Of a DNA stretch of 64,000 bases, positions 52,702 to 62,317 are shown in pieces (position 1 is the stretch's first letter; each line of letters starts with the position of its first letter). This DNA is from Pseudomaricurvus alkylphenolicus (lineage in GTDB: Bacteria > Pseudomonadota > Gammaproteobacteria > Pseudomonadales > Cellvibrionaceae), in assembly GCF_011683955.1 (NCBI RefSeq), contig NZ_JAAQPI010000020.1:1-64000 (forward strand). Direction: 5' to 3'. The translations under genes and the position numbers were made by a program. The notes under the pieces are model-generated. The model made no database searches, had not been told where the DNA came from, and saw nothing but the letters and a program-made list of their open reading frames with translations.

Positions 52702-54489
52702 GTGTTTTCGTTCGTCTGCCTGTCAATGCTGCTGGCTTCGGTCGGCCAGACGGCGAGCAGCCAGCCAGCCTGTATCAATCCAAGCCCACAGCAGGGAGAG
52801 ATGCGGGTCAACTGCTGGTCACAGTCCCAACCGCTATCTCTGGCCGGTGAATGGCAGCTGCACTATCAGTCCCAGGACAATCAGGAACATTACCAGGGGC
52901 CAATGGCAGTGCCCGGGCTTTGGCGTACCCGCAGAACCCCGTTACCCGGTATGGGAGAAGGGCAATACCGGCTCATACTGCACTTTCCCCAGACGGTGTC
53001 CGGAGCCGCGCTCCAGCTTCCCTGGATGAGTGCCGCCCGCCGGGCCTTCATCACCATCGATGGGCAGCGCACTCCTTTGTTGGATGTTGGATACCGGCAG
53101 CGTCGGGCTGCACAAGCCGACTATCGACACCCTCTGCTGCAACTGCCTCCACTCTCTGGCAGGGTATTGCTGGAAGTCGATGTATACAGCAACTTCAGCC
53201 TCAATGGTGGCATGTATGGCCCGCCAGTGCTCGGGGATTACCAGTTACTCCTGAGGCAACACCAAAAACAAAAGACCCTTGCCACGGCACTCGGCACCCT
53301 GATCTTTATGTTTGCCCTGGTGAATCTGGTGTTCTGGGGGCTGCGGGACTATGGGCGAGGCTTTTTGCTGTTGGCGGCGCTGGGTACCGATATTTCACTT
53401 CGCATTCTGATCAACGATTCCGATGTTCTCGAGGACTTTCTTCCACGCTTTTCGGTTGCCGCCGATACCTATTTCGGCTGGGTGTTATTCCTTGGCGGTG
53501 CGGCTTTAGGGGCCGCCTACTTTCGAACCATTTACCCACGCATTATTCCTCGCTGGCTTTGCATCGCTGCTGTCCTTTTCAGCCTGATCGGGTTGACGCT
53601 TCTGTTCACTTCGCCTATCCCTGTCGTGCAGTCCTATGGCGAGTTTTATCGCCCAATGGTGGCCCTGCTGGCACTGGCGCTGACGCTGATGCTGGTGCGG
53701 GGCTATCTTCGCGGTCAACGCGAGGTACTCTACTCCCTGCTGTCAGGCATGGTGGTATTGGTTTCATTTATGTTTGAAACCCTGTATTTCCATTTTCAGG
53801 CCCGTGCCACCCCTTTTCTGGCCTATGGTCTCGGCTGGCTGGTGTTTCTGATGATCGAAACCTGGCAGATGTCGCGGCGCTTTCGGCGCTCAATGGAGCG
53901 GGCCGAACGTCTCAGTTCCCGCAATCAGATGTTGGAAGATATCGCCCTTCGAGATCCCTTGACGGAACTGGGAAACCGGCGCGCCTTTGACCAGCGCTTT
54001 GAGCAGGAGGTAAAACGCCACCGCCTCCGTTATCCCGGCAGCCAAGGCCCGCTGTTGGGGCTGGCACTGATAGATTTGGATTTGTTTAAACGCATTAATG
54101 ATGAGCACGGTCACGACGTGGGCGATCAGGCTCTGCAAGCGGTGGCTGCCGTTTTACGAGAGCGGGTCAGAGATGAAGATTTCGCCGCAAGGGTTGGCGG
54201 CGAGGAATTTTGCCTGCTGATGCCTGATTGCGGCAGGGATAGCGCCCGCCAGACGGCCGAACGTTTGCGTCGCTATATTGAGACCCTGGCTCTGGGTAGC
54301 GCAAAAGGCCCGCTCAGCATCAGCGCCAGCATCGGCGTGGCGGTACTGCTGCCCAACATGAGCCGCCACGACCTGCTGCGCAACGCCGACCGGGCACTCT
54401 ATCGCGCCAAAGACAGTGGCCGTAACCGCTCCGTCTGCTATTGGGAAATGGAAACCGAACCCGACAGGGATAAAGAGCCCTCAGCCTGA
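52702..54489 (+). CDS. 7TM-DISM diguanylate cyclase
   Basis: A 595-residue c-di-GMP synthase. A signal-like N-terminus leads into a periplasmic beta-sandwich of the 7TMR-DISMED2 type (about 30-185), seven membrane helices (about 195-390) and a GGDEF domain. The active site is VGGEEF near residue 498, and the inhibitory RxxD site five residues before it is present (RDED), so product feedback is expected. There is no EAL or HD-GYP domain. The start is a GTG very close to AGGAG; a downstream ATG at 52726 is an alternative. The stop lies within the first unit of a tandem repeat. Confidence 0.9.
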   Translation: MFSFVCLSMLLASVGQTASSQPACINPSPQQGEMRVNCWSQSQPLSLAGEWQLHYQSQDNQEHYQGPMAVPGLWRTRRTPLPGMGEGQYRLILHFPQTVSGAALQLPWMSAARRAFITIDGQRTPLLDVGYRQRRAAQADYRHPLLQLPPLSGRVLLEVDVYSNFSLNGGMYGPPVLGDYQLLLRQHQKQKTLATALGTLIFMFALVNLVFWGLRDYGRGFLLLAALGTDISLRILINDSDVLEDFLPRFSVAADTYFGWVLFLGGAALGAAYFRTIYPRIIPRWLCIAAVLFSLIGLTLLFTSPIPVVQSYGEFYRPMVALLALALTLMLVRGYLRGQREVLYSLLSGMVVLVSFMFETLYFHFQARATPFLAYGLGWLVFLMIETWQMSRRFRRSMERAERLSSRNQMLEDIALRDPLTELGNRRAFDQRFEQEVKRHRLRYPGSQGPLLGLALIDLDLFKRINDEHGHDVGDQALQAVAAVLRERVRDEDFAARVGGEEFCLLMPDCGRDSARQTAERLRRYIETLALGSAKGPLSISASIGVAVLLPNMSRHDLLRNADRALYRAKDSGRNRSVCYWEMETEPDRDKEPSA

Positions 54490-54550
54490 TGGAGAGCCTT
54501 CAGCCTGATGGAGAGCCCTCAGCCTAATAGACAGCCCTCAGCCTAGGCGT
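54475..54550. repeat. Four-copy 19-bp tandem repeat
   Basis: Four units of a 19-bp sequence close to GAGCCCTCAGCCTGATGGA start at 54475, 54494, 54513 and 54532, with one to several changes in each. The first unit contains the cyclase stop codon and the last contains the stop codon of the convergent desaturase. Because 19 is not a multiple of three, copy-number change would not alter either protein as long as the outer units stay. It behaves like a small VNTR at a convergent gene junction. Confidence 0.85.
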
Positions 54551-55781
54551 ACTGCATGGCCCGCATTTCGTAAATCGCATCAAAAAACGCTTGCTTGCGC
54601 GCCCGCATCGCCCGGCGCGCCACTTCCATCTCCGCCTTGAGTTGTTCCAGCCTGCGCTTCAGCTCCAACTGAGGCAGAGACATGGATTGAATCTGGATCT
54701 TACGCGCCCTGAAGGTCTCCCAGTGCTGCGTGGCCTCCAGCCATTCCGACTTGAGAGCCTCCAGTTTCGCTTCCCATTTGTCCCAACGGGGGCGCAGGGT
54801 TTCCACCCGGGCTTCCAGCAATTTGCGACGGGCGATTATTTCCGCCTCCTGGCGTTTGCTGGCCCGTTGCAGCCCCTTTACCAGCCCCAGGGCATTGAGC
54901 AGCAGAATCACATAACGGCTGGGGTCGAGCAGCCAGCCGCTCCAGCCGAAGCCATTGCGGTAATCGCGGCCATAGTCGTGATGGTCAGCGTGGTGATTGC
55001 CCTCACCCAGTGGCCCCATCCAGATGTAATTGTTCTTGGCGGAGCTGAATGCGCCTTTGGTAAATCCCCACATATGGGTCACGCTGTTGACCGTCCAGGT
55101 ATTGTGCTGTGCCAGGATAAATCCGCCAATCGACGCCACCAGTAGGCACAAAGCTCCGGTGATCGTGCCCGTAATCAAGTAGCCCACCACCATCGGCAAG
55201 AGAAAATTCAGACCAATCAGCAGTGGCAGGTAAAGTTTGTCCTGCCATACCAGCGGGGCGCTGTTCTTGGCGTCGTAGGCCTTGTCTTTGGCTTCCGTGT
55301 CGGGGTGATGAAAGAAGTAGGTCAGCACGTGGGACCAGAGGAAATTGCGCCAGCCACTGCTGAACCAGGTGGCGCTGTAGGGATCCAGATGGTGCTTGCC
55401 ACTGCGGTCGACGCCATGGTGCACCACATGCATAGCCGCCCAGCGACGCACGCTGCCCTGCATGGCCAGCACCTGCCCGATAAACCCAAACACAATGTGT
55501 ACAGGCCAACTGATCGTTTTGGCTGCGCCATGGGCGATAAGGCGATGGGAATAGACAGTGGTGGAAAGGCAACCAATCAATGCGTGGATCAGGGTCCAGC
55601 CAAGCATAATCTGCCAAAAGCCCGCAGGGGCATAATAATAGGCGACAGGCGTCGCCAGCAGACAGATCAAGTGAGTGGACGAAATGAATGACGCAGTCAC
55701 CCAATCGATGGTAAACCCATTGCTGAACAGGTCGCGAATTCGATGGTAGATGGGAGCCGGATCGTTTTGGGGTCGGGTCAT
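54543..55781 (-). CDS. Acyl-CoA delta-9-type fatty acid desaturase with coiled-coil tail
   Basis: A membrane di-iron desaturase. The three histidine boxes are SHRLIAHG (HxxxxH), AMHVVHH (HxxHH) and GNHHADHH (HxxHH), and four hydrophobic segments flank them. It inserts a cis double bond into saturated acyl chains, adjusting membrane fluidity. The catalytic part ends near residue 295. The remaining 115 or so residues are a charged coiled coil (RRKLLEARVETLRPRWDKWE and onward), which is not usual in the family. The total is 412 residues. The last codons derive from the tandem repeat. Confidence 0.93.
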   Translation of the reverse strand: MTRPQNDPAPIYHRIRDLFSNGFTIDWVTASFISSTHLICLLATPVAYYYAPAGFWQIMLGWTLIHALIGCLSTTVYSHRLIAHGAAKTISWPVHIVFGFIGQVLAMQGSVRRWAAMHVVHHGVDRSGKHHLDPYSATWFSSGWRNFLWSHVLTYFFHHPDTEAKDKAYDAKNSAPLVWQDKLYLPLLIGLNFLLPMVVGYLITGTITGALCLLVASIGGFILAQHNTWTVNSVTHMWGFTKGAFSSAKNNYIWMGPLGEGNHHADHHDYGRDYRNGFGWSGWLLDPSRYVILLLNALGLVKGLQRASKRQEAEIIARRKLLEARVETLRPRWDKWEAKLEALKSEWLEATQHWETFRARKIQIQSMSLPQLELKRRLEQLKAEMEVARRAMRARKQAFFDAIYEMRAMQYA

Positions 55782-55920
55782 TGGGTACCAACTTCAATGA
55801 GGCAAATCGAGAGCTCTTATACTATAGGCGATGCCAGCAAAAACAAGTCGGCTTTGGTATGAAGCTTTTGTAACAGTCTGCTAGAATCCGCTCCCCCATT
55901 GTGCTACCCGTCTCACCTTT

Positions 55921-56748
55921 ATGAAGCCACTGTCCGAACACACCCTGCAACGCTTTGGCGGCATTGCCCGGCTCTATGGCATGACGGCCCTTGAACACTT
56001 GCAGCGGGCGCATTTTGCGGTTATTGGCATTGGAGGGGTAGGCACCTGGGTGGCAGAGGCCCTGGCCCGTAGTGGCGTGGGTGAAATCACCCTGGTGGAC
56101 ATGGATGACATTTGCCTGACAAACACCAATCGCCAGATTCACGCCCTGCAGAGCACTATTGGACGCCAAAAGATCGATGTCATGGCGGAACGGCTGAGGG
56201 ATATCAACCCCGAAATCAAACTCCATTGTGTCGATGATTTTCTGGATCGGGACAACCTGCTGGAGCTGATCCACTCCGATTTGGATCTGGTGGTGGATGC
56301 AATTGATGCCGCCTATGTGAAAGCGGCTCTGATTTCCCACTGCAAGCGCCAGAAGCAGTTGATGGTGACGGTGGGCTCCGCCGGGGGAAAACTTGACCCC
56401 CGGCAGATTGTCAGCGGGGATCTGGCCAAGACCATCAATGACCCATTATTGGCCAAGACCCGCAACAACTTGCGCCGACTGCACGGCTTCTCCCGCAACC
56501 CCAAGCGCGTGTTCTCAATCGAGGCCGTCTACTCCACCGAGCAAATGACCTACCCCGACCAACAGGGCGGCACCTGCCAGAGTAAGAGCGGTCTGGAGAA
56601 TGGGGTTAAGTTGGATTGCAGCGGTGGTTTTGGCGCTGCCACCATGGTTACCGCCAGCTTTGGCTTTGTCGCTGTATCGCGGGCTATCGACAAGTATTTG
56701 CTGCGCTGTCAGTCCCGGGACGAAGCCCGTACCAATGCCAGAGCCTGA
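55921..56748 (+). CDS. tcdA: tRNA threonylcarbamoyladenosine dehydratase
   Basis: TcdA (formerly CsdL) uses ATP to cyclise t6A37 of tRNA to ct6A. The 275-residue protein has the E1-like fold: RFGGIARLYG, the nucleotide loop VIGIGGVGTWVAEALARSG, LVDMDDICLTNTNRQ and DAIDAAYVKAALI. In E. coli it works with the CsdA/CsdE sulfur system. Here its last 40 bp overlap, tail to tail, with a fused csdA-csdE gene. The start is ATG after the short leader; the 140 bp before it are AT-rich. Confidence 0.95.
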   Translation: MKPLSEHTLQRFGGIARLYGMTALEHLQRAHFAVIGIGGVGTWVAEALARSGVGEITLVDMDDICLTNTNRQIHALQSTIGRQKIDVMAERLRDINPEIKLHCVDDFLDRDNLLELIHSDLDLVVDAIDAAYVKAALISHCKRQKQLMVTVGSAGGKLDPRQIVSGDLAKTINDPLLAKTRNNLRRLHGFSRNPKRVFSIEAVYSTEQMTYPDQQGGTCQSKSGLENGVKLDCSGGFGAATMVTASFGFVAVSRAIDKYLLRCQSRDEARTNARA

Positions 56749-58382
56749 TCCAGCAGCGCCCTGAAGCCATTGCTGCGCGAGGGGCTGAGGTACTTCTCCA
56801 GACCCAACTCTGCGAAGGTGGCCTCCAGATCCAGGGCCTCAATGTCCCGGCGAGTGCGGTTATCGATCAGCAGCAAAACCAGTATGGAAAGCCCTTGAAT
56901 GACTCTTGAGTCCGTATCGATAGCGAAGCGATGGCGATCCGCTTCCACTCGATGTACCAGCCAGACTTCGGATTCGCAGCCGTGCACCTGATGTTCAGGA
57001 ACTCGAATCGCCGGTTTGCGCGATAACTGAGTCGCCCAGCGAGTCAGTTGTCTGTAGCGTTTCTGCCAACTGGATTGCGATGAAAGCTCCTGCAGGGACA
57101 AAGCGCTGAGATCATCCCCGACCCAACCCTCAACAGTCGATGGTGCCGCAGATTCCACATCCTCATCCAGAGGCATGACTGATAGCGCCTGTAGCAATCG
57201 ATCGACGTCCTCGCGGTTGTTATAGGCGGCCAAAGAGATTCTGAGACTACCCGATTGGCCCAGACTCTCCATAAGCGGTTGGGCGCAATGGTGTCCCACC
57301 CGTACGGCAATATCGTGCTCATCCAGCCAGTCGGCGATATCACTGGCCGCCAGCTTGCACTGAGGGCTTGGCACCAGTGCCGCAATACCGACGTTGTTTT
57401 CGAAACGGGTCAGAAGTTGTAGCGGTCGCTTCAGGCAAAGAGCCTCCAGCTCTGTGTGCAGGTAACGGTTCAGGTGAGACTCATAGGTTGCCATCGCCTT
57501 GCGGTCCTGGCCCTCAAGAAACTCAAGGGCGGCCCCCAACCCCGCTATGGCCGCCAACGCCGAAGTCCCCGCCTCAAACCGATGAGGGGCCTCGGCATAA
57601 TCGCTGCTTTGCAGACGCACCTGACGAATCATCTCACCACCACCCTGCCAGGGCGGCAATGCGCTTAATGCCTCTCTGCGTCCATACAACAATCCCACAC
57701 CCGTGGGTCCATAAAACTTATGGGCGGAACCCACCAGAAAATCACAACCCATTGCCTGCACATCCACGCGCTGGTGAGCCAGTATCTGACTGGCATCCAC
57801 GACCAGACGACAGCACTCTGGCAACAGGTTTTTCACTCTCTCGACCGGAATACGAAAACCCAGGGCGTTAGAAGCCGCCGATAGCGCCACTACCCGCAGG
57901 CGCCCGTTCAAGAACTCCGGCAATCGCTCTAACTGCGGCTCGCCGTTGTGATCGGGCAGAAAGCAGAGCTCCAGCCCAAATTGCTCTGCTGCCATTTGCC
58001 AGGGCACCAGATTGGCATGGTGTTCGGCCGCAGACAGCAGTACCTGATCGCCAGGCTCCAGGGTGCGTGCCAAACTTTGGGCCAATAGGTTAAGCGCTTC
58101 AGTGGCTCCCCGGGTAAAGATAATTTCGTCTCTGTCGGAGGCATTCACAAACTCCGCCGTGGCCTGCCTGACACGCTCAACCATGGCCGTAGCGGCTCTG
58201 GCCAGGCGGTGGCTGGAGCGGTGTGTATTGGCATTGTAGCGGCTGTAAAAGTCCGTCAGCGCCTCGATGACACAGCTGGGTCTCTGGGTGGTGGCGGCAT
58301 TGTCCAGATACACCAAACGGGTATTCTCGGCATGCTCAAACAGGGGGAAGTGCCGTTTAAAAGCGGCGTTATCAAAGGCCAT
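56709..58382 (-). CDS. csdA: Cysteine desulfurase fused to its sulfur acceptor (CsdA-CsdE)
   Basis: A 557-residue fusion. Residues 1 to about 405 are a class V aminotransferase-type desulfurase: Lys222 in GSAHKFYGPTG binds pyridoxal phosphate and Cys366 in RVGHHCAQPL is the persulfide cysteine. Residues from about 430 on are a SufE/CsdE domain with acceptor Cys469 in VHGCESEVWL. In E. coli these are separate proteins. Fusion would let sulfur pass from Cys366 to Cys469 within one chain. The gene follows tatD by 24 bp and overlaps convergent tcdA, the partner known to use this system. Confidence 0.93.
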   Translation of the reverse strand: MAFDNAAFKRHFPLFEHAENTRLVYLDNAATTQRPSCVIEALTDFYSRYNANTHRSSHRLARAATAMVERVRQATAEFVNASDRDEIIFTRGATEALNLLAQSLARTLEPGDQVLLSAAEHHANLVPWQMAAEQFGLELCFLPDHNGEPQLERLPEFLNGRLRVVALSAASNALGFRIPVERVKNLLPECCRLVVDASQILAHQRVDVQAMGCDFLVGSAHKFYGPTGVGLLYGRREALSALPPWQGGGEMIRQVRLQSSDYAEAPHRFEAGTSALAAIAGLGAALEFLEGQDRKAMATYESHLNRYLHTELEALCLKRPLQLLTRFENNVGIAALVPSPQCKLAASDIADWLDEHDIAVRVGHHCAQPLMESLGQSGSLRISLAAYNNREDVDRLLQALSVMPLDEDVESAAPSTVEGWVGDDLSALSLQELSSQSSWQKRYRQLTRWATQLSRKPAIRVPEHQVHGCESEVWLVHRVEADRHRFAIDTDSRVIQGLSILVLLLIDNRTRRDIEALDLEATFAELGLEKYLSPSRSNGFRALLDQALALVRASSRD

Positions 58383-58406
58383 GAATATCGATCAACAATT
58401 TACGGT

Positions 58407-59210
58407 TCAATTAAGCTGCAGATTAAATAGACGTCGGGCATTTGCACTGGTCTGTCGCGCGATGTCTTCCAGCGGCAACTCACGCAACCGTGCGAGGCAC
58501 CGGGCCACTTCGAGCAACGCCAGAGGGCTGTTGCGTCTGCCCTGATGCCCCTGCAGAGGCATGGCCGGGGCGTCGGTTTCCAGTACCAGGCTCTCCAGCG
58601 GTAAATCCACAACCGCTGAACGGGTTTTACGGGCGCGCTCATAGGTAATACTGCCGCCCACACCAATATAAAAGCCCATTGCCCAATATTGCCGGGCCAA
58701 TTCGGGGCTGCCGGAAAAGCCGTGTATCACCCCGCCGGCTTTGGGTCGGTGGGCCTTGATCTGTCGCAGCAGGGGATTGTGAGCGCGATGACCATGCAAG
58801 ATCAAGGGCAAATCCAGTTCGCAGGCCAATTGCAGCTGTACCTCCAGATAGGCTTGCTGACGCTCCAGAGGGCAGTTGATGGCGCCATCCAGCCCGCACT
58901 CTCCAATCGCAACGGCCCCCTGCTCCCGGATTTGCTGTTGTAGCTGCAGTTGAAACTCTTCGGGCGACTCCTGCTGGTGCTCTACCCACCAGGGATGGAG
59001 CCCATAGGCCGCCAGCAATCGTGGCGATGCGGCTGCCTGTGTGAGCTCCGAAAGCCCCGCCCACTGCGCTGGCTCTATGCCAGGAAGCACGATAGTGGTG
59101 ATTTGTTGGTCGCGACATTGCTGCAACAGGGTCTGGCGATCCGGCTCAAACTCCGGAAAATCGAGATGACAGTGGCTGTCTACAAACGCTGCAGAGGATA
59201 TCGGCATCAA
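58407..59210 (-). CDS. TatD-family metal-dependent hydrolase
   Basis: A 267-residue TIM-barrel hydrolase. The metal ligands are visible: DSHCHLDF at the N-terminus (HxH), GECGLDG near the middle, LHGH, and HGFSGS, with ETDAPAMP near the C-terminus. Family members are DNases or D-aminoacyl hydrolases involved in DNA repair and quality control. It overlaps the upstream glycine-rich gene by 4 bp and is followed by the csdA fusion, all in one minus-strand unit. Confidence 0.93.
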   Translation of the reverse strand: MMPISSAAFVDSHCHLDFPEFEPDRQTLLQQCRDQQITTIVLPGIEPAQWAGLSELTQAAASPRLLAAYGLHPWWVEHQQESPEEFQLQLQQQIREQGAVAIGECGLDGAINCPLERQQAYLEVQLQLACELDLPLILHGHRAHNPLLRQIKAHRPKAGGVIHGFSGSPELARQYWAMGFYIGVGGSITYERARKTRSAVVDLPLESLVLETDAPAMPLQGHQGRRNSPLALLEVARCLARLRELPLEDIARQTSANARRLFNLQLN

Positions 59211-59464
59211 CAGCCACCGCCGTCGCCACCGCCGCCACTGCCGCAGTCACCGCCTCCGCCATCACCCCAACCGCCGCTGCCCCAGCCTCCAGAGCCACCG
59301 CTGCCGCCGGCCCTGGCAAGAGTCAACCGCGACAGCAACCAGACAATAAAGGCAAAATCCACAACGGGTAACAGGACTCCGTCGAACCAATGCAGGCTCT
59401 CCAGATCGGTGTTAAGGAGGCTGGTGATACCCACCACCAGCCAGATCAGGGTAGTCAGCTTCAT
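59207..59464 (-). CDS. Small membrane protein with glycine-rich tail
   Basis: An 85-residue protein. One or two hydrophobic helices (LTTLIWLVVGITSLL and LLPVVDFAFIVWLLSRL) are followed by a tail of about 33 residues made almost only of Gly, Ser, Trp, Asp and two Cys, ending GGGGDGGGC. Tails of this type occur in small membrane proteins of unknown function. It overlaps tatD by ATGA, which supports it being a real gene. The function is unknown. Confidence 0.7.
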   Translation of the reverse strand: MKLTTLIWLVVGITSLLNTDLESLHWFDGVLLPVVDFAFIVWLLSRLTLARAGGSGGSGGWGSGGWGDGGGGDCGSGGGGDGGGC

Positions 59465-59513
59465 AGAGCCCTTCCCGCATGCTCAGTTGTCAGTTACCAG
59501 TGTAACGGACGAC

Positions 59514-60869
59514 TCAGACATTGTGGACAACACTACCCCAGAGGTCATATTCATCGGCATGCTCGATTTCGACCTGAACCCGTTGACCAGGTTTGACGCT
59601 GAATTCTTCATTCAGGTATACGACGCCATCGATTTCCGGGGCATCCGCAAAGGTGCGTCCAATGGCACCTTCATCGTCAACCTCGTCAATCAACACCTCC
59701 AGGGTGCGGCCGATCTTGCGTTGCAGACGGGCTGCGCTGATGCGCTGCTGGGTTTCCATGAATCGCTCCCAGCGCTCTTGCTGGATATCTTCAGGCACGT
59801 GATCCGGGAGGTCATTGGCCCTGGCGCCATCAACCGGGGAATACTTGAAGCAGCCAACCCGATCGAGCTGGGCCGTTTCCAGAAAATCCAGCAACATCTG
59901 GAAATCTTCTTCCGTTTCACCGGGGAAACCCACAATAAAAGTGGAGCGAATGGTCAGGTCAGGGCAGATCTCCCGCCAGTTCTGGATGCGGTCCAGAACC
60001 TTTTCACTGTGGGCCGGGCGCTTCATCATCTTCAGCACCCTGGGGCTGGCGTGCTGAAAGGGAATATCCAGATACGGCAGGATTTTGCCTTCTGCCATCA
60101 GGGGGATCACCTTATCGACGTGAGGATAGGGGTAAACATAGTGCATTCTGACCCACACTCCCAACTCGCCCAAGGCAACCGCCAGGTCCTGCATACGGGT
60201 CTCACGTCCCTGGGCCAGATCCAGCTTGTATTTGACGTCCACGCCATAGGCACTGGTGTCCTGGGAGATCACTAACAGCTCCTGAACGCCACTTTTGACC
60301 AGCTTATCGGCCTCTTGCACTACATCGTTCAGGGGGCGGCTGACCAGGTCCCCGCGCATATCGGGAATGATGCAGAAGGTGCAGCGATGGTTGCAGCCCT
60401 CGGATATCTTCAGGTAGGCGTAGTGTTTCGGGGTCAGCTTGACCCCCTGAGGCGGCACCAGATCCACTAAGGGGTTGTGGGCCTCAGGAGCAGGGGGAAT
60501 AAACTCGTGAACCGCATTCATGACCTGGTCATAATCCGCGGGGCCACTGACGCTGAGCACATCGGGATTGGCCGCCTTGATGGCCTCGGCGTCAGAGCCT
60601 TTGCCCATGCAGCCAGTGACAATCACCTTGCCGTTCTCCCGCATGGCCTCTTCAATCGCTTCCATCGACTCCTGTTTGGCGCTGTCAATAAAGCCACAGG
60701 TGTTGACCACCACCACGTCGGCGTCATCGTAGCTGGATACCACGTCGTATCCATCAAGCTTGAGCTTGGTCAGGATCCGCTCGGAATCCACCAGCGCCTT
60801 GGGGCACCCCAATGACACAAAACCCACTTTTTGCGAACCGACTTTCTGGTCGAAACTGCTGTTAGACAT
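59514..60869 (-). CDS. rimO: Ribosomal protein S12 methylthiotransferase
   Basis: RimO adds a methylthio group to Asp88 of ribosomal protein S12. The 451 residues show the N-terminal UPF0004 domain ([16 protein letters not shown]), the radical-SAM cluster motif [12 protein letters not shown], and a C-terminal TRAM domain ending [20 protein letters not shown] and the length separate it from MiaB. It is 84 bp downstream of galE on the same strand. Confidence 0.96.
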   Translation of the reverse strand: MSNSSFDQKVGSQKVGFVSLGCPKALVDSERILTKLKLDGYDVVSSYDDADVVVVNTCGFIDSAKQESMEAIEEAMRENGKVIVTGCMGKGSDAEAIKAANPDVLSVSGPADYDQVMNAVHEFIPPAPEAHNPLVDLVPPQGVKLTPKHYAYLKISEGCNHRCTFCIIPDMRGDLVSRPLNDVVQEADKLVKSGVQELLVISQDTSAYGVDVKYKLDLAQGRETRMQDLAVALGELGVWVRMHYVYPYPHVDKVIPLMAEGKILPYLDIPFQHASPRVLKMMKRPAHSEKVLDRIQNWREICPDLTIRSTFIVGFPGETEEDFQMLLDFLETAQLDRVGCFKYSPVDGARANDLPDHVPEDIQQERWERFMETQQRISAARLQRKIGRTLEVLIDEVDDEGAIGRTFADAPEIDGVVYLNEEFSVKPGQRVQVEIEHADEYDLWGSVVHNV

Positions 60870-60953
60870 TCAATAATCACCGACGGGTAAAACAGGGCCG
60901 CGTATTGTACAGAAATCACCCAGCCGGTGCTATTAAATGGGGGGCTATGGAAG

Positions 60954-61970
60954 CTATTGATAACCTTCGGGATTATTGGACTGCCAGCGCCAGGTGTCCT
61001 CCATCATGCGCTCAATACCCAGCTGTGCCTGCCATCCCAGTTCCCGCTGGGCTTTTTCCGGGTTGGCGTAGCATTGAGCCACATCCCCCGGCCGGCGCGG
61101 TTGAATCTCGTAGGGGACCTCGCGATCGCTGGCAGCGGCAAATGCCGCCACAATTTCCAGCACGCTATAGCCGCGTCCGGTACCCAGATTATGGGTGTAA
61201 CAGCCTGAATGGTTATCCAGCAGGAACTGCAGGGCTTTTACATGGCCCTGGGCCAGGTCCAGAACGTGAATATAGTCCCTGACTCCCGTGCCATCGGGGG
61301 TGTCGTAGTCCTGTCCGAACACATTGAGATGGGGCAGACGCCCCACCGCCACCTGGGAGACGTAGGGCAATAGGTTATTGGGAATGCCCTTGGGGTCCTC
61401 GCCGATCAACCCGCTGGCATGAGCCCCTACCGGGTTAAAGTAGCGTAACAGGCTGACACGCCAGGGATTATCCGGAGTCCTGCACAGATCACGCAGAATT
61501 TCTTCCACCATAAGCTTGCTGCGACCGTAGGGATTGGTGGCAGAGGTTGGAAAGCTTTCATCGATGGGAACTGTCGCAGGATCGCCATATACGGTGGCTG
61601 AGGAGCTGAAAATCAGGTCATGGACATCATATTCGGCCATCACCTGGCACAGAGTCAGCGTCGCCGAAATATTGTTGTGGTAATAGGTCAGAGGCTTTTG
61701 CACTGACTCCCCCACCGCTTTCAAGCCCGCGAAGTGCAGTACCGCGCCCACCTGGTGACGGGCGAAAATCTCCCTCAAGGCATCGCGATCAGTGACATCC
61801 GCTGTTTCCAGTGCCAGCTCCCGGCCCAGAATCTGTGACAGGCGGTCCATAACCATGGGTTTGCTGTTGCAGAAGTTATCAACCACCACCGGCTCAAAGC
61901 CCGCGCTCATCAGCTCTATACAGGTATGGCTGCCAATATAACCGGCTCCGCCGGTAACTAGTACTTTCAT
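60954..61970 (-). CDS. galE: UDP-glucose 4-epimerase
   Basis: GalE interconverts UDP-glucose and UDP-galactose with bound NAD. The 338-residue sequence has the nucleotide loop TGGAGYIGSHTCIEL, the catalytic YGRSK (YxxxK) and SSSATVYGDP, all normal. It supplies sugar for surface polysaccharides or lipopolysaccharide. It is the first gene of a minus-strand run with rimO, the small membrane protein, tatD and the csdA fusion. Confidence 0.96.
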   Translation of the reverse strand: MKVLVTGGAGYIGSHTCIELMSAGFEPVVVDNFCNSKPMVMDRLSQILGRELALETADVTDRDALREIFARHQVGAVLHFAGLKAVGESVQKPLTYYHNNISATLTLCQVMAEYDVHDLIFSSSATVYGDPATVPIDESFPTSATNPYGRSKLMVEEILRDLCRTPDNPWRVSLLRYFNPVGAHASGLIGEDPKGIPNNLLPYVSQVAVGRLPHLNVFGQDYDTPDGTGVRDYIHVLDLAQGHVKALQFLLDNHSGCYTHNLGTGRGYSVLEIVAAFAAASDREVPYEIQPRRPGDVAQCYANPEKAQRELGWQAQLGIERMMEDTWRWQSNNPEGYQ

Positions 61971-62317
61971 GTCTTGGTCCTTAATTTAACGGGCTTCCTT
62001 CAGGGGGCGATTATCACACACCCAATACGACTAAAGAAGCGTCAACGCCAGTGCAACAACACTGCGGGAGTAATCTTTTTGCGTTAAAAAAACGTAAAAA
62101 TTAATTCCATAGTGACGCACAAATTTTTTTTGCGTCTATGCTTTCTGGTAGGGAATAACGGTTTCGATGGATTCGCCTATAACGTTATATGCAGTTGGCC
62201 TATATAGGGGGAATATTTTAACTATCCCGCGGTCTAAACCCCCACAGGCTACTGACAATTTTTGACCAAAGTTTTTGCAGTTGCAGCAGTTAGGCTTTGC
62301 CCTGAAGGAGACGAACC
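61971..62317. other. Intergenic region between galE and prkA
   Basis: This 347-bp divergent region holds no gene. It is AT-rich around 62076-62130, where TTTTTGCGTT and AACGTAAAAA form an imperfect inverted repeat (62076-62100). Two perfect palindromes follow, TATAACGTTATA (62178-62189) and CCTATATAGG (62199-62208). AAGGAG (62305-62310) is the prkA ribosome-binding site. The palindromes may be operator sites, but I could not match them to a known regulator. Confidence 0.4.

Noticed and set aside
58950-60275. 441-codon plus-strand frame over tatD and rimO
   Set aside because: Low-complexity proline-rich start and no motifs; it is the mirror of the glycine-rich gene and rimO.
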